From Vibrio hangzhouensis (GTDB taxonomy: Bacteria > Pseudomonadota > Gammaproteobacteria > Enterobacterales > Vibrionaceae): 64,000 nucleotides of DNA. The stretch lies in the NCBI RefSeq assembly GCF_900107935.1, contig NZ_FNVG01000001.1:124001-188000 (forward strand). Direction: 5' to 3'. Numbering within the stretch: the stretch's first letter is position 1; each line of letters begins with the position of its first letter. The translations under genes and the position numbers were made by a program. Below, one piece after another: positions 26,969-36,892 of the stretch. The notes beneath the pieces were generated by a model. It was given only the letters and a program-made list of their open reading frames with translations, was not told where the DNA came from and did not search any database.

Positions 26969-27679
26969 TCACGCCTCATTCACCGACAACAATTTTCCAC
27001 TCGCTGACGCCAAACGAATGTGTTTGTCTAAATCCAGAACCGTGCTAGGCCAACGCGCTCCTAGCAATCGGTTTTTCGAAATTCGCGTGACACTAACGCT
27101 GTTCGACTGATTGCCTCCGAGTATATGGTAGGCGTCTTCATCTTCTGCCCAATAAAAACCCACATGCCCTTTCCAACCATTTTTACTACCGCGCCAAAAC
27201 ACCATGACAGCACCAAAACAAGGCGTTATTTCGCGACCAAAGTGGTTCCATTTTCTTGCGCCCAAAGGATTCGCGGGCAAAATCTCATCAGAGAGCTGCG
27301 AGCCAATACAGTGAGCGACAAAAAGCCCACACCATGGAATGTCATCATCGTTATAGGAGGTAATTTCCAGATCCTCCGCCCAACCAAGAATGGCCTCATT
27401 TGAACCTCTACCGGGTTGCTCTTGAGTGCCAATTAAGCCAAACGCTGCATGAGCCCATGGCATTGTTACCGGGATATCAAACTCGCTACCCTCATCAACC
27501 GTCTTATTGTTAAACAATACGGCTCTTGTTTGGGGGCCTACAATGCCATCAACAACAAGACCAAAACTCGACTGAAACGCCTTTATGGCCCGAATGGTGG
27601 CTCTACCATGAATACCATCAATAGGTCCTGGGTCAAAACCTTGTTCGGAAAGGGCTAACTGGATATCTCTGACGTTCAT
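26969..27679 (-). CDS. Peptidoglycan-binding plus CHAP-like (TIGR02594-type) protein
   Basis: A 236-residue protein of two domains. Residues 1-55 form a PG_binding_1 domain (IQLALSEQGFDPGPIDG, then AFQSSFGLVVDGIVGPQTRAVL). Residues about 75-225 resemble the TIGR02594 cysteine-peptidase-like family, with probable catalytic Cys in IPWCGLFVAHC and His in WKGHVGFYWA, as in phage endolysins or amidases. There is no signal peptide, as in endolysins or effectors delivered by other means. No holin, immunity or phage genes are adjacent. Function is inferred from the fold only. Confidence 0.7.
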   Translation of the reverse strand: MNVRDIQLALSEQGFDPGPIDGIHGRATIRAIKAFQSSFGLVVDGIVGPQTRAVLFNNKTVDEGSEFDIPVTMPWAHAAFGLIGTQEQPGRGSNEAILGWAEDLEITSYNDDDIPWCGLFVAHCIGSQLSDEILPANPLGARKWNHFGREITPCFGAVMVFWRGSKNGWKGHVGFYWAEDEDAYHILGGNQSNSVSVTRISKNRLLGARWPSTVLDLDKHIRLASASGKLLSVNEA

Positions 27680-28209
27680 CTTGATTCACCTTTACTGTTT
27701 AATCCACGAGTAAACTAGTGAATAAAACAATAAAACCAAATCTGATTGTTTGCGGCCACCTTCCACATGAAAGTGAGGATTGTTATGCTTTTGTGGTCTA
27801 ACTCTTCTGTGGACAAAACCTTCTTAGGGTGATCACTTAAATTATGAAAATACGAATAATTTTTGTATTGGAAAGTCGCTTAGCGAACAGCCCAACCCTA
27901 CAGGCACAGAGCTCTTGGTCACAAATGTAATCTACTGGATAAAAATATGTCATAGCAGTGGAGTTGAACTCGGGGTTATTCAGACTCTCATTTTCCATGT
28001 CCTTATAAACAAATCATGTACAAAACCGAGTTGCGCTTTTGCCAATTTAGCAAAGTGTGAATTAATTGAAATATAGCAAGCCTCGCTTAGATAGTCGTCC
28101 AGTTTTACAGGAGCGTATCAATCTCGATAGTCTTTTGATCAGTATTGATGAGTTCATAATTCGTCCTCAATGTTTAAACACATTTCAGGGCGAGACACCG
28201 GATAGATAC
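27680..28209. other. Intergenic region without a clear gene
   Basis: 530 bases, AT-rich. Near 28070-28200 a plus-strand reading frame (GETPDRYKKAPTIGAF near its end) runs into the terminator of the next operon. It has no start, ribosome site or recognised family and could be a gene remnant. I see nothing else to name. Confidence 0.4.
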
Positions 28210-28239
28210 AAAAAAGCACCAACTATCGGTGCTTTTTTA
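28210..28239 (-). terminator. Terminator of the bet-pro operon
   Basis: Stem AAAAAAGCACC/GGTGCTTTTTT with a 7-base loop, symmetrical; on the minus strand the T run follows. It lies 18 bases past the proV stop. Confidence 0.9.
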
Positions 28240-28256
28240 TTTTGAAAGAAGGGAAT

Positions 28257-29444
28257 TTATGCCGCTTGCTGAGTATTGTAGTTACCTAACAAGGCGTCAT
28301 AGAACTCACTGTCATTAAGAACACCCACTAGCTTGCCATCTTCAGCCAGCAAGATAGGTTGACCACTGCGTTTCTTCAACTCAATAGCTTCACGCATACC
28401 GATATCAGGACTAGTCACTACAATCGACCCTTGTTTAACCTGCTCGATATCGCCGTTTTCGCTATCCCACTCAATCAGGGTGAGGTCATCTCCTTTAACT
28501 AGCGATAGTTCATTGCTTGATTGGTCTATCCATACAGGCTGAGCCGAACAGACCTGCAAGCGGTTTTGTTCTTGTTTTAGCTCACCAACTGGCTGCATTA
28601 GAGAGCGGCCTTTAAGTACGTTTAGCGGATTCGTGTGAGCGACAAAATCACGCACATAATCGTTTTCTGGCGTTAGGATAATCTCTTCTGGCTCACCGTG
28701 CTGAATTAGACGCCCAGATTCCATAATCGCAATATTGTTGCCAATTTTTAGCGCTTCATCTAAATCATGGCTAACGAATAAAATGGTCTTGTTGAGCTTT
28801 TCTTGCAGCATGATGAGTTCATCTTGAAGCTGGGATCGAATCAAAGGATCAAGTGCCGAAAATGGTTCATCCATCAATAAGATGTCGGTATCCATAGCAA
28901 AGGCTCTCGCTAGGCCAACACGCTGCTGCATACCACCAGAAAGCTCGTGAGGGTATTTATCTTCCCATTCAGATAAACCGACCATTTCAAGCTGTTCACG
29001 AGCTTTTTTACGGCGCTCCGATTTGCCGACACCTTGTAGCTCCAACCCAAACGCCACATTATCAAGTACCGATAACCAAGGCATCAAAGCAAACTTCTGA
29101 AACACCATAGAAACACGGTGGGTACGCAAGCGGCGTAAAGTATCTTCATCGCAATATGCTAGGTCAACTTGCGCATCACCATCTTTAAGTTCAAGTGAGC
29201 CACGAGAGATCTCATTCAAGCCATTTACCGCACGTAGCAGGCTTGATTTACCCGAGCCAGATAGGCCCATCAGTACACAAATTTCGCCTTCTTTGACAGT
29301 AAGGGAAACATTATCAACGCCAACAACTTGTGCCGTTTCATCGATAATTTCTTGGCGAGTTTTGCCGCCATCTAATAGATCCAGTGCCAATTGTGGCTTG
29401 TTACCAAATACCACATTGAGGTTTTTAATGGTAATCGCATCCAT
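28257..29444 (-). CDS. proV: Choline/glycine betaine ABC transporter, ATP-binding subunit
   Basis: Energises uptake of choline or glycine betaine. About 395 residues: an ABC ATPase domain with Walker A GLSGSGKSS, the signature LSGGMQQRVGLARA, Walker B ILLMDEPFSALDP and the H-loop FVSHD, then a C-terminal CBS-like region used for ionic-strength sensing in the OpuA family. Start 29444 has GAGGGAAG upstream and keeps a 2-base gap to the permease gene. Last gene of the betIBA-proXWV operon. Confidence 0.93.
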   Translation of the reverse strand: MDAITIKNLNVVFGNKPQLALDLLDGGKTRQEIIDETAQVVGVDNVSLTVKEGEICVLMGLSGSGKSSLLRAVNGLNEISRGSLELKDGDAQVDLAYCDEDTLRRLRTHRVSMVFQKFALMPWLSVLDNVAFGLELQGVGKSERRKKAREQLEMVGLSEWEDKYPHELSGGMQQRVGLARAFAMDTDILLMDEPFSALDPLIRSQLQDELIMLQEKLNKTILFVSHDLDEALKIGNNIAIMESGRLIQHGEPEEIILTPENDYVRDFVAHTNPLNVLKGRSLMQPVGELKQEQNRLQVCSAQPVWIDQSSNELSLVKGDDLTLIEWDSENGDIEQVKQGSIVVTSPDIGMREAIELKKRSGQPILLAEDGKLVGVLNDSEFYDALLGNYNTQQAA

Positions 29445-29446
29445 AA

Positions 29447-30289
29447 TTATGCTTCCCTCTGGTTTGGTGATTTGCACAGACGATCGAGGATGATCGCCAC
29501 AAGAACAATGGCAAGACCCGCTTCAAAGCCTTGTGAAATGTTTACTGTGTTCAAAGCACGAACGACAGGTTTTCCTAAGCCATCGGCTCCAACAAGGGCA
29601 GCAATCACTACCATAGAAAGAGACAACATAATGCACTGAGTGACACCAGCCATTATGCTTGGCATCGCTGCGGGTAGTTCGACTTTGAATAGTAGTTTCA
29701 TGCGAGTCGCACCAAAGGCTTTCCCTGCTTCTACAAGTTCTGCTGGTACTTTTGTGATGCCGAGATATGTCAATCGAATTGGTGCTGCGATTGCAAAAAT
29801 AATGGTTGAGATCAGACCTGGCACGATACCAAGCCCAAATAAAACCAAGGTTGGGATTAGATAAACAAATGTTGGGACTGTCTGCATCAAATCGAGGATC
29901 GGTCTCAAAATGGTATACAGCCAAGGACGATGTGCGGCCATTATCCCAACAGGGACGCCAATTAATACAGAAATCGTTGTCGCGGCAAAAACCAAAACAA
30001 AGGTTTCTAGCATTTCTTGCCAGTAGCCAAGATTAAGAATGGTGAGTAGAGCACCAATAACAAACAAAACGAGTGGAATACTACGGTGCAAATACCAAGC
30101 AAGTGCAGCGGTAATCGCGATAGGCATAGCCGGTGGCATCCACTTAAAAATATCGACAGCAAAAAGAATGATTGTCTCGAGGAAAATGGCAATCGCATCA
30201 AATAGACCTGCTGCATTAAAGGTTAACCAATCAACCCCTGCTTCCATCCATTGACCCAATGGGATTTTGTTGTCTGTAATAAAATTCAC
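29447..30289 (-). CDS. proW: Choline/glycine betaine ABC transporter, permease
   Basis: Inner-membrane permease of 280 residues with about six hydrophobic helices. The binding-protein-dependent transport motif is in EAGKAFGATRMKLLFKVELPAAMPSIMAGV, which contacts the ATPase subunit. The N-terminal region is short, as in ChoW/ProW proteins fed by a soluble binding protein. It sits between proX and proV and overlaps neither. Confidence 0.93.
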   Translation of the reverse strand: MNFITDNKIPLGQWMEAGVDWLTFNAAGLFDAIAIFLETIILFAVDIFKWMPPAMPIAITAALAWYLHRSIPLVLFVIGALLTILNLGYWQEMLETFVLVFAATTISVLIGVPVGIMAAHRPWLYTILRPILDLMQTVPTFVYLIPTLVLFGLGIVPGLISTIIFAIAAPIRLTYLGITKVPAELVEAGKAFGATRMKLLFKVELPAAMPSIMAGVTQCIMLSLSMVVIAALVGADGLGKPVVRALNTVNISQGFEAGLAIVLVAIILDRLCKSPNQREA

Positions 30290-30365
30290 AATACAGCCTT
30301 TGTGGTAATGATTCTTCTAACGTGTGAGAAAAGGTGGGCAATGAGCCCACCTAGCACATCATTAA

Positions 30366-31304
30366 TTAAGCGTTTGAATTGATGTAGCGGGTTACAGCGC
30401 CTTGTGCATCTTCACCATTCATTGTTTTCACACCTTCTAGCCAGGATTCAACTTGTTGCGGGTTCGCTTTTAACCACTCTTGAGCTGCTTTGGCAGGTTT
30501 CACATTTTGGTTCAAGATAGCTTCCATCAGCTCGTTTTCCATTTCTAAGCTGAATTCTAGGTTTTTAAGCAAGTTGCCGACATTTTGACACTCATTTAGG
30601 TAGTCTTTACGTACGTTGGTGTAAACATTGGCGCCGCCGTAATTTGGACCAAAAAAGTCATCACCACCGTCTAGGTAAGCCATTTCGATATTGCTGTTCA
30701 TTGGGTGCGGAGCCCAACCAAGGTAGACAATCCACTGATTACGACGCACTGCACGAGATACCTGCGACACCATGCCCGCTTCGCTTGATTCAACTAGGCT
30801 AAACTCTTTTAGGCCGAATGCATCACTGTCGATCATTGATTGAATTAGGCGGTTGCCATCATTACCTGGCTCGATGCCATAGATACGATCTTTGAATTTA
30901 TCGCTATGCTTAGCCAGGTCCGCAAAGCTCGTTACGCCTGCTTCGTAAACATACTTAGGTACAGCCAATGTGTATTTTGCCCCTTCTAAGTTGGCTCGAA
31001 CCGTTTCAACAGTGCCAGCTTCACGGTATTTAGCGATATCTCCCTCCATGGTTGGCATCCAGTTGCCAAGGAAGATATCGATATCACCGTTCGCCATTGA
31101 GGAGTAGGTAACAGGAACAGACAGTAAATCAGTTTTGGTTTGATAACCCAGGCCTTTAAGTATCTCAGACGTCACAGCCGTTGTTGCGGTGATATCTGTC
31201 CAGCCTACGTCAGCAAAACGAACGGTTTCACATTGATTGGCATAAGCGTTCATCGCAAGGCTGCTTAAAGCGATGGTAGAGAGTGTTTTTGTCATCATAG
31301 ACAT
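30366..31304 (-). CDS. proX: Choline/glycine betaine periplasmic binding protein
   Basis: A 312-residue secreted solute-binding protein of the OpuAC/ProX type. The signal peptide ends near NAYA (residues 19-22). The mature start CETVRFADVGWTDITATTAV and the tryptophan-rich WIVYLGWAPHPMNSNIEM agree with the cation-pi aromatic cage that holds quaternary amines. Position directly after betA points to choline as the main substrate. Third structural gene of the operon; 35 bases follow betA. Confidence 0.93.
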   Translation of the reverse strand: MSMMTKTLSTIALSSLAMNAYANQCETVRFADVGWTDITATTAVTSEILKGLGYQTKTDLLSVPVTYSSMANGDIDIFLGNWMPTMEGDIAKYREAGTVETVRANLEGAKYTLAVPKYVYEAGVTSFADLAKHSDKFKDRIYGIEPGNDGNRLIQSMIDSDAFGLKEFSLVESSEAGMVSQVSRAVRRNQWIVYLGWAPHPMNSNIEMAYLDGGDDFFGPNYGGANVYTNVRKDYLNECQNVGNLLKNLEFSLEMENELMEAILNQNVKPAKAAQEWLKANPQQVESWLEGVKTMNGEDAQGAVTRYINSNA

Positions 31305-31339
31305 GGTGTATTCCTTGTAATAATTACTGACTTTAGGGA

Positions 31340-33031
31340 TTAATCTAGCTCTCTAAGTGGAGCATTAGTTCGTTGCTTCTGATGCCAGTCTGGTGCAATC
31401 CAAACGGGCTGATTGGTCGATTCAAGCATTGGTTTACCTAGAATCATGTCAGCGGCACGTTCTGCCACCATGATGGTCGGCGCATTGAGGTTGCCGTTAG
31501 GGATCGTTGGGAAGATTGATGAATCAACCACACGCAAACCTTGCATTCCTCGAACACGACACGCCTCATCTAGCACTGCCATTGGGTCATCATCTGCGCC
31601 CATTTTGCAGCTACACGATGGGTGATAAGCACTTTCCACGCTCTCCTTCACCCACTGGTCGATGGCTTCATCGCTCGAAATGTCTGCTCCTGGTTGAATT
31701 TCTTCACCGCGGTAGTCATCCATAGCGGGTTGCATCAAAATTTCACGAGTAAGGCGAATACAGTCTCGCCAATCTTGCTTATCTTGCTCGGTCGAGATGT
31801 AGTTAAATTCGATCTTGGGTTTATCGTTAGGGTTAGCAGAGGTAATTGCAATTGAACCTCGGCTTTCGGGTTTGTTTGGCCCAACGTGAACTTGGAAGCC
31901 ATGACCATCAAACGCTGCTTGACCATCGTAACGCATCGCCGCTGGCAAGAAGTGGTACTGAATGTTTGGCCATTTCAACCCTTCTCGAGAACGGATAAAC
32001 GCACATGATTCAAAGTGGTTGGTCGCCCCTAAGCCTTTGCGAGTTAGTATCCATTCTGTTCCGATCAAACCTTTACTGATCAGACCGAGTTTACTGTTCA
32101 ACGTGATTGGCTGTGAACAGTGATATTGGAAATAAACTTCAAGGTGGTCTTGCAGGTTTTCACCCACACCCGGCAATTCATGAATTAGCTCAACGCCCGC
32201 TTGTTGCAACACCTTCTTTGGTCCAATACCAGAAAGTTGCAACAGCTGAACCGAACCTACTGAACCAGCACTCGAAATCACTTCTTTATTGGCGAATGCT
32301 TGCTTAACAGCACCAGACTTTTCGTACTCAACCCCTAACGCACGCTTGTTTTCAATTAGGACTTTATGTACAACGACACCTTTGATGAGAGTCAGATTAG
32401 GGCGTTTTAGCGCACGCCTTAAGTAGGCGTTGGAAGTCGAAGCTCGCACACCGCCATCAACCGTCATGTGCATTGGGCCAAAGCCTTCTTGCTGATAACC
32501 GTTGTAGTCTTTGGTTTCGGGATAGCCCGCTTCTTTGCCTGCATCAATGAACGCTTGGTAAAGTGGGTTGCGCTTCATGTCATTGCCATTGCAGGTACCC
32601 ACTGGGCCATCACCACCACGGTAATTATCTTCACCGCCGATCCAGCTTTCAGCCTTGCGGAAATAAGGCAGGCAAGATTGATAGTTCCAATCCTTTGCCC
32701 CGTGCGCTTCCCACTCATCAAAGTCACACGCATGCCCACGGACATAAACCATCCCATTAATAGATGAGCTGCCACCTAATACCTTGCCACGTGGACAATG
32801 AAGCTGACGACCATCGAGTCCTTTTTCCGCAACCGTTTCGAACTGCCAAGCATACTTTTCGGTATTCATTGGATAAGAAAGTGCCGTAGGCATTTGGATG
32901 AAAATGCTCTTATCGGTACCGCCCGCTTCAAGCAGTAGAACCTGATGTTGACCACTTTCACTCAGCCGATCCGCCAACACACAGCCGGCCGAACCTGCGC
33001 CGACGATAATATAATCGTAGCGTTGCATCAT
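31340..33031 (-). CDS. betA: Choline dehydrogenase
   Basis: FAD-dependent GMC oxidoreductase that converts choline to betaine aldehyde at the inner membrane. The 563-residue protein starts with the dinucleotide-binding fold [19 protein letters not shown] and has GMC signatures ([20 protein letters not shown], and [16 protein letters not shown]). The C-terminal active-site region holds [10 protein letters not shown] and the closing [17 protein letters not shown]. It follows betB by 21 bases. Confidence 0.96.
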   Translation of the reverse strand: MMQRYDYIIVGAGSAGCVLADRLSESGQHQVLLLEAGGTDKSIFIQMPTALSYPMNTEKYAWQFETVAEKGLDGRQLHCPRGKVLGGSSSINGMVYVRGHACDFDEWEAHGAKDWNYQSCLPYFRKAESWIGGEDNYRGGDGPVGTCNGNDMKRNPLYQAFIDAGKEAGYPETKDYNGYQQEGFGPMHMTVDGGVRASTSNAYLRRALKRPNLTLIKGVVVHKVLIENKRALGVEYEKSGAVKQAFANKEVISSAGSVGSVQLLQLSGIGPKKVLQQAGVELIHELPGVGENLQDHLEVYFQYHCSQPITLNSKLGLISKGLIGTEWILTRKGLGATNHFESCAFIRSREGLKWPNIQYHFLPAAMRYDGQAAFDGHGFQVHVGPNKPESRGSIAITSANPNDKPKIEFNYISTEQDKQDWRDCIRLTREILMQPAMDDYRGEEIQPGADISSDEAIDQWVKESVESAYHPSCSCKMGADDDPMAVLDEACRVRGMQGLRVVDSSIFPTIPNGNLNAPTIMVAERAADMILGKPMLESTNQPVWIAPDWHQKQRTNAPLRELD

Positions 33032-33052
33032 TTAATATCTCCGTGATTTCAG

Positions 33053-34513
33053 TTAGGCGTAAGGGCTGGCGTAATCACCAAGCTCAACCAATACACTCTT
33101 GGTCTGGGTGTAGTGCTTCAAAGTTTCTGGGCCATTTTCACGACCAATACCTGAGTGCTTGTAGCCACCTACCGGCATTTCAGCAGGAGAGTCTCCCCAA
33201 GTGTTGACCCAACAAATGCCAGCCTGCATTTGGTGAATAACACGGTGAGCACGAGAAAGGTTTTGGGTAAATACGCCCGCCGCTAAACCGTAATCAGTGG
33301 CGTTCGCTCGTTCAATGACGTCTTGTTCATCATTGAAGGAAAGTACCGACATGACAGGGCCAAAGATTTCTTGCTGAACGTGTGGCATGGTGTCATCACA
33401 ATCAACAAATACGGTTGGCGTAACAAAGTTACCGCTTGCTAGGCCGTTGCCTGTCACTTGATAACCACCCGTGAGAAGCGTTGCTCCGCTTTGCTTAGCA
33501 CTTTCAATGGCTAGCAGAACTTTGCCTAAATGATCTTTAGAAATAAGGGCGCCAATCTGGGTATCCATATCCATTGGATTACCCACAACAAGTTTTTCAG
33601 TGCGCACTTTAAGTTGCTCAATGAATTGCGGATAAATCAATTCGTGAACAAACACACGTGTACCATTGGTACATACTTCGCCTTGAGTGTAGAAGTTAGC
33701 GACCATCGCAGCAGAGACCGCATCATCCAACTTGGCATCATCAAATACGATCATTGGTGACTTACCACCAAGCTCCATCGTTACTTGCTTGAGTGTTTTG
33801 GCGCTGTCAGCCATCACCTGCTTGCCTGTACCTGATTCACCAGTGAAAGAAACCTTGGCGATATCAGGGTGAGCTGTAATCATTTGTCCAACACGGTGAT
33901 CACCTTGAACAACGTTGAACACGCCATCAGGCAATCCAGCTTCCGTAAATATTTCCGCTAGTTTAAGTGCGCTAAGCGGTGTTTCTTCTGATGGTTTGAA
34001 AATCATGGCATTACCGGCCGCTAGTGCTGGCGCTGATTTCCACATTGCAATTTGAATTGGGTAGTTCCACGCACCAATACCAGCACAAATGCCTAAAGGC
34101 TCACGACGAGTGTAGAAAAACTGGCTTTCACTGAGTGGCTGCTGCTCACCCTGCATCGCTGGTACTAAGCCCGCAAAGTATTCAATTACATCCGCTCCGG
34201 TTGCAATATCAACTTCAATCGCTTCTTGCAGAGGCTTTCCTGTGTCTGCCACTTCAAGAGCAGCCAGTTCATCATTGCGTTCACGCAGAATCGACACCGC
34301 GTTTAGCAAAATACGGCTGCGCTCGATTGGGCTCATTGCTGACCAGGCCCTAAAGCCTCGCTTCGCTGACTCGATCGCATGTTCTAGATCTTGCTGACTT
34401 GCAATCCCAATGGTCGCTAGCGGTTCACCGTTCGCAGGGTTGTAGGTAACAAAGCTTTCACCAGACGTCGCTGACTGCGCTTTACCATCGATAAATAATG
34501 TTTTCATATCCAT
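33053..34513 (-). CDS. betB: Betaine aldehyde dehydrogenase
   Basis: Soluble NAD(P)-dependent aldehyde dehydrogenase that oxidises betaine aldehyde to glycine betaine. The 486-residue protein has the family landmarks [12 protein letters not shown] (cofactor site), [14 protein letters not shown] with the general-base Glu, and [13 protein letters not shown] with the catalytic Cys. An ATG two codons downstream is an equally possible start. It lies between betI and betA, as in other betIBA operons. Confidence 0.95.
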   Translation of the reverse strand: MDMKTLFIDGKAQSATSGESFVTYNPANGEPLATIGIASQQDLEHAIESAKRGFRAWSAMSPIERSRILLNAVSILRERNDELAALEVADTGKPLQEAIEVDIATGADVIEYFAGLVPAMQGEQQPLSESQFFYTRREPLGICAGIGAWNYPIQIAMWKSAPALAAGNAMIFKPSEETPLSALKLAEIFTEAGLPDGVFNVVQGDHRVGQMITAHPDIAKVSFTGESGTGKQVMADSAKTLKQVTMELGGKSPMIVFDDAKLDDAVSAAMVANFYTQGEVCTNGTRVFVHELIYPQFIEQLKVRTEKLVVGNPMDMDTQIGALISKDHLGKVLLAIESAKQSGATLLTGGYQVTGNGLASGNFVTPTVFVDCDDTMPHVQQEIFGPVMSVLSFNDEQDVIERANATDYGLAAGVFTQNLSRAHRVIHQMQAGICWVNTWGDSPAEMPVGGYKHSGIGRENGPETLKHYTQTKSVLVELGDYASPYA

Positions 34514-34533
34514 TTGAAGATCTGACTTTAAAG

Positions 34534-35130
34534 TTATTTTTGGGAGTAGAAAGTAAGTTGCTTGTCGAGGTAGTCGTTGATGATCTCTCGTGCTTTATCT
34601 GCATCTATGCCTTGTGGGTTGAGCGTGCCACGTAGCCAAATACCATCAATCAAAGCCGCAATACCATGAGCAACAATTTCTGCTTGGTGAGCGTCAAGAA
34701 GCCCTTTGAGTTCAATTCTAAGGTGGGAAATCAAGCGCTTTTCATTCACATGCTGAAGGCGTTTCAACTTATCGTCGTGCATTGAGTACGACCAAAACGC
34801 TAGCCATGTCTTAGCCACTTGATTTTCTGCCTGAAAGCCGACAAAGTTTCCATCGACAATCGCAATAATTCGCTGCTGATGCGCCTCCTTGGGTAGCTTG
34901 ACCAGCTTTGCCATGATGGTGGACGAATGCTGACGAAGAATCTCGCGCATCGTCTCTTCTAGCAAACCATGTTTACCACCAAAATAGTGGTTAATGATCC
35001 CCGTCGACACCCCCGCTTCTTTGCTGATCAACGCAATGCTTGCGCCATGCAAACCGACACGATCAATGACCGCCATCGTTGCTTTGACAAGCTGAGGTTT
35101 CCTGATTTCTGGCATGCCAACTTTCGGCAT
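34534..35130 (-). CDS. betI: TetR-family repressor BetI
   Basis: Choline-responsive repressor of its own operon. The 198-residue protein has an N-terminal helix-turn-helix ([37 protein letters not shown], about residues 23-61) matching BetI, with a C-terminal ligand domain. First gene of betIBA-proXWV. A perfect palindrome 23-36 bases upstream of the start is a strong operator candidate. Confidence 0.94.
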   Translation of the reverse strand: MPKVGMPEIRKPQLVKATMAVIDRVGLHGASIALISKEAGVSTGIINHYFGGKHGLLEETMREILRQHSSTIMAKLVKLPKEAHQQRIIAIVDGNFVGFQAENQVAKTWLAFWSYSMHDDKLKRLQHVNEKRLISHLRIELKGLLDAHQAEIVAHGIAALIDGIWLRGTLNPQGIDADKAREIINDYLDKQLTFYSQK

Positions 35131-35152
35131 TTTGAGTCCCTTTTCTTTTTTT

Positions 35153-35166
35153 ATTGAACGTTCAAT
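35153..35166. promoter_or_regulatory. BetI operator candidate
   Basis: Perfect 14-bp palindrome ATTGAACGTTCAAT, 22 bases upstream of betI. TetR-family repressors bind such dyads, and the position fits a site that overlaps the leader or promoter of the operon. Confidence 0.75.
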
Positions 35167-35534
35167 TAAATATAAAATGCCTCAAAACTATTTAGATCTC
35201 AAACTATTTATCTAAAAAAATCGATCTAACAACGTCAAAAAACACTAATAGCACTAAAGAATGTAACATGCATAAAACCTGTCAAAATCACACACTGGCG
35301 TGCGTGAATAATTTTAACAAAGCACATCAAGCATTTAATATCAGTCACTTAGACACAATCCTGACAACCAACTCAAACAGACAAGCTCTTAGGTGGCGCA
35401 CCAATTACGTTGTGAATTCAGATGTGAACAAATGTTTAGAGTGCAAAATATATTCTGTTTCACCATCCGTTAGCCACCCTAATTTTGGGTAAAAACTACA
35501 AAGAGCTGTACGCCTTTACAACCGGAGTTACCAA
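35167..35534. other. Intergenic region upstream of the bet operon
   Basis: About 370 AT-rich bases that should hold the osmotically controlled bet promoter. No convincing ORF: a 74-codon frame at 35268 has no family, ribosome site or neighbours supporting it. Confidence 0.4.
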
Positions 35535-35996
35535 CCCCATATTGCGTTTGTTTTTGAGGTTCTAGCTAACAACGATACTTTATTTATGGCATTTCTCACC
35601 ATTTCCGCTAGCAGCAAAAATCATCATGCTTACCCGCATGGGCTACTTGAGCACTCGATTAAAGTAACTAAGGTCGCTGTAGATACCGTCAAGAGTTACG
35701 TGTTCAGTGAAGAAACCATGTAACTTGTCATCATTGCTAGGTTGCTTCATGACAGAGCAAAAAAGGCCCATGAGGCCAACACCAACGATATTAAGTATTG
35801 CCCGATTAACAATGAGCTAACGACATTCAGTTTATTTGGTGAGTCTTTATCTAAAATCTATGATCACAACAAGTCCTGGCACACTATCCTTCTAGCCCGT
35901 TGGGCGCCAAGATATGCTGTAAAAGAGAACCGAGAGAGTCATAGCAAAAGCGGCAAGAAATGCCGACCAGATGTCGGCAGCAAAGAATGTAGATGA
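35535..35996 (+). pseudogene. Broken HD-domain gene
   Basis: One reading frame encodes the parts of an HD phosphohydrolase-like domain but is interrupted by TAA at 35721. Before the stop lies FLTISASSKNHHAYPHGLLEHS, and in frame after it LVIIARLLHDRAKKAH, giving the H...HD metal pattern of YhaM- or TraI_2-type domains. There is no start codon with a ribosome site upstream, and the conserved LLHD-GK appears as LLHDRAK. The frame ends at 35996. I take it as a decayed remnant, possibly of a mobile-element gene. Confidence 0.65.
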
Positions 35997-36188
35997 TGCC
36001 CTATTCAGCCGCCTCTCAAGTGTAATTTGCATTTCGCTATGGGTAACGGCCGAAAAGTTTTGATGATCCTGGAGTGAAACTATGCCTGGGGGACAGGTGT
36101 TATCACTATAGCTGTCATCACTCTAGTGCTAACACGCTTTTGGACAAAAGCAATATAGTCTCCTTTTTTTAACTTCCCCCAGAATGCC

Positions 36189-36307
36189 GTCATCCTCACG
36201 CAAGTGAGGATCTCACAGAGCGCGTAGCTAATTGAAAAATAATGACTACATCGCGTAAATCACGTTCACAGCACGCTAAATGAGATCCCCTTTTTCAAGG
36301 GGATGAC
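36189..36307 (+). repeat. Hairpin-ended repeat element, copy 1
   Basis: A 119-bp unit beginning GTCATCC and ending GGATGAC. One end folds as ATCCTCAC-GCAA-GTGAGGAT with a GNRA-type loop, the other as ATCCCCTT-TTTC-AAGGGGAT. The internal sequence is shared with copies 2 and 3. It resembles REP/MITE-like elements that spread with help from another protein. Confidence 0.85.
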
Positions 36308-36371
36308 GGGGTTATTTTTGGGTATAGAAAAAAAAAGGAGCTTTCCTAGTGTCGTCTCCAATTAAAAAGGC

Positions 36372-36491
36372 GTCATCCTCACGCAAGTGAGGATCTCCCA
36401 AAGCGCGTAGCTAATTGAAAAATAATGACTAAGTCGCGCAAATTGCGTTCACAACGCGCTGTATGAGGACCCCTTTTTTAAAGGGGATGAC
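36372..36491 (+). repeat. Hairpin-ended repeat element, copy 2
   Basis: A 120-bp direct repeat of copy 1, about 64 bases downstream. The left hairpin is identical, and the core stretch GCGCGTAGCTAATTGAAAAA is conserved. The right hairpin is ACCCCTTT-TTTA-AAGGGGAT, slightly degenerate. Ends are again GTCATCC and GGATGAC. Confidence 0.85.
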
Positions 36492-36580
36492 AGTGGTTTT
36501 ACGTAATACTTACTTGAAACAAAGAATGGGGCAAAACGACACCTTGTGTCGCGGAAGAACTTAAGGGGCGCTGTGACAGG

Positions 36581-36796
36581 TTACATTCGCTTTAACGGCT
36601 TAACAACACTATCAAGCCCTTCAATCTTTAACGCAAGGCAAAGCTTCAACAGGTCACCAAGTTCGCCGTTTGGGAAGCCTTTCTTATCAAACCACAATAA
36701 GTACTCCTCCGGCAGATCAATGAGGACTCGGCCTGCGTATTTGCCAAACGGCATTTGCATGCGCGCCAACTTAATAAGGTTTTCTTTCTCTAACAT
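36581..36796 (-). CDS. DUF3820-family small protein
   Basis: A 71-residue protein. KLARMQMPFGKYAGRVLIDLPEEYLLWF is the DUF3820 signature, a small family of putative nucleic-acid-associated or quorum-linked proteins of unproven function. The ATG at 36796 (MLEKENLIKL) is preferred as it matches homologues from memory; a TTG at 36817 would add seven residues. No strong ribosome site is visible. Confidence 0.8.
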   Translation of the reverse strand: MLEKENLIKLARMQMPFGKYAGRVLIDLPEEYLLWFDKKGFPNGELGDLLKLCLALKIEGLDSVVKPLKRM

Positions 36797-36892
36797 CTTA
36801 ATTTTGTGACTAGTCAATTGGTTATAACACCGCTAATCTTAAAGACACTCAAGTCAAATTGCCAACAAATCATTCGTAACAGGGAGAAATGA

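Larger units (their letters stand above)
35997..36580. other. Non-coding stretch with two repeat copies
   Basis: About 580 bases with no credible gene, holding two copies of the hairpin-ended element listed separately. The rest shows nothing I can name. Confidence 0.5.

Noticed and set aside
35268..35492. 74-codon plus-strand ORF upstream of betI
   Set aside because: Lies in the bet promoter region, no ribosome site and no recognisable domain.
36189..36491. CRISPR array
   Set aside because: Only two long repeats with inverted hairpin ends, no short regular repeats or cas genes.
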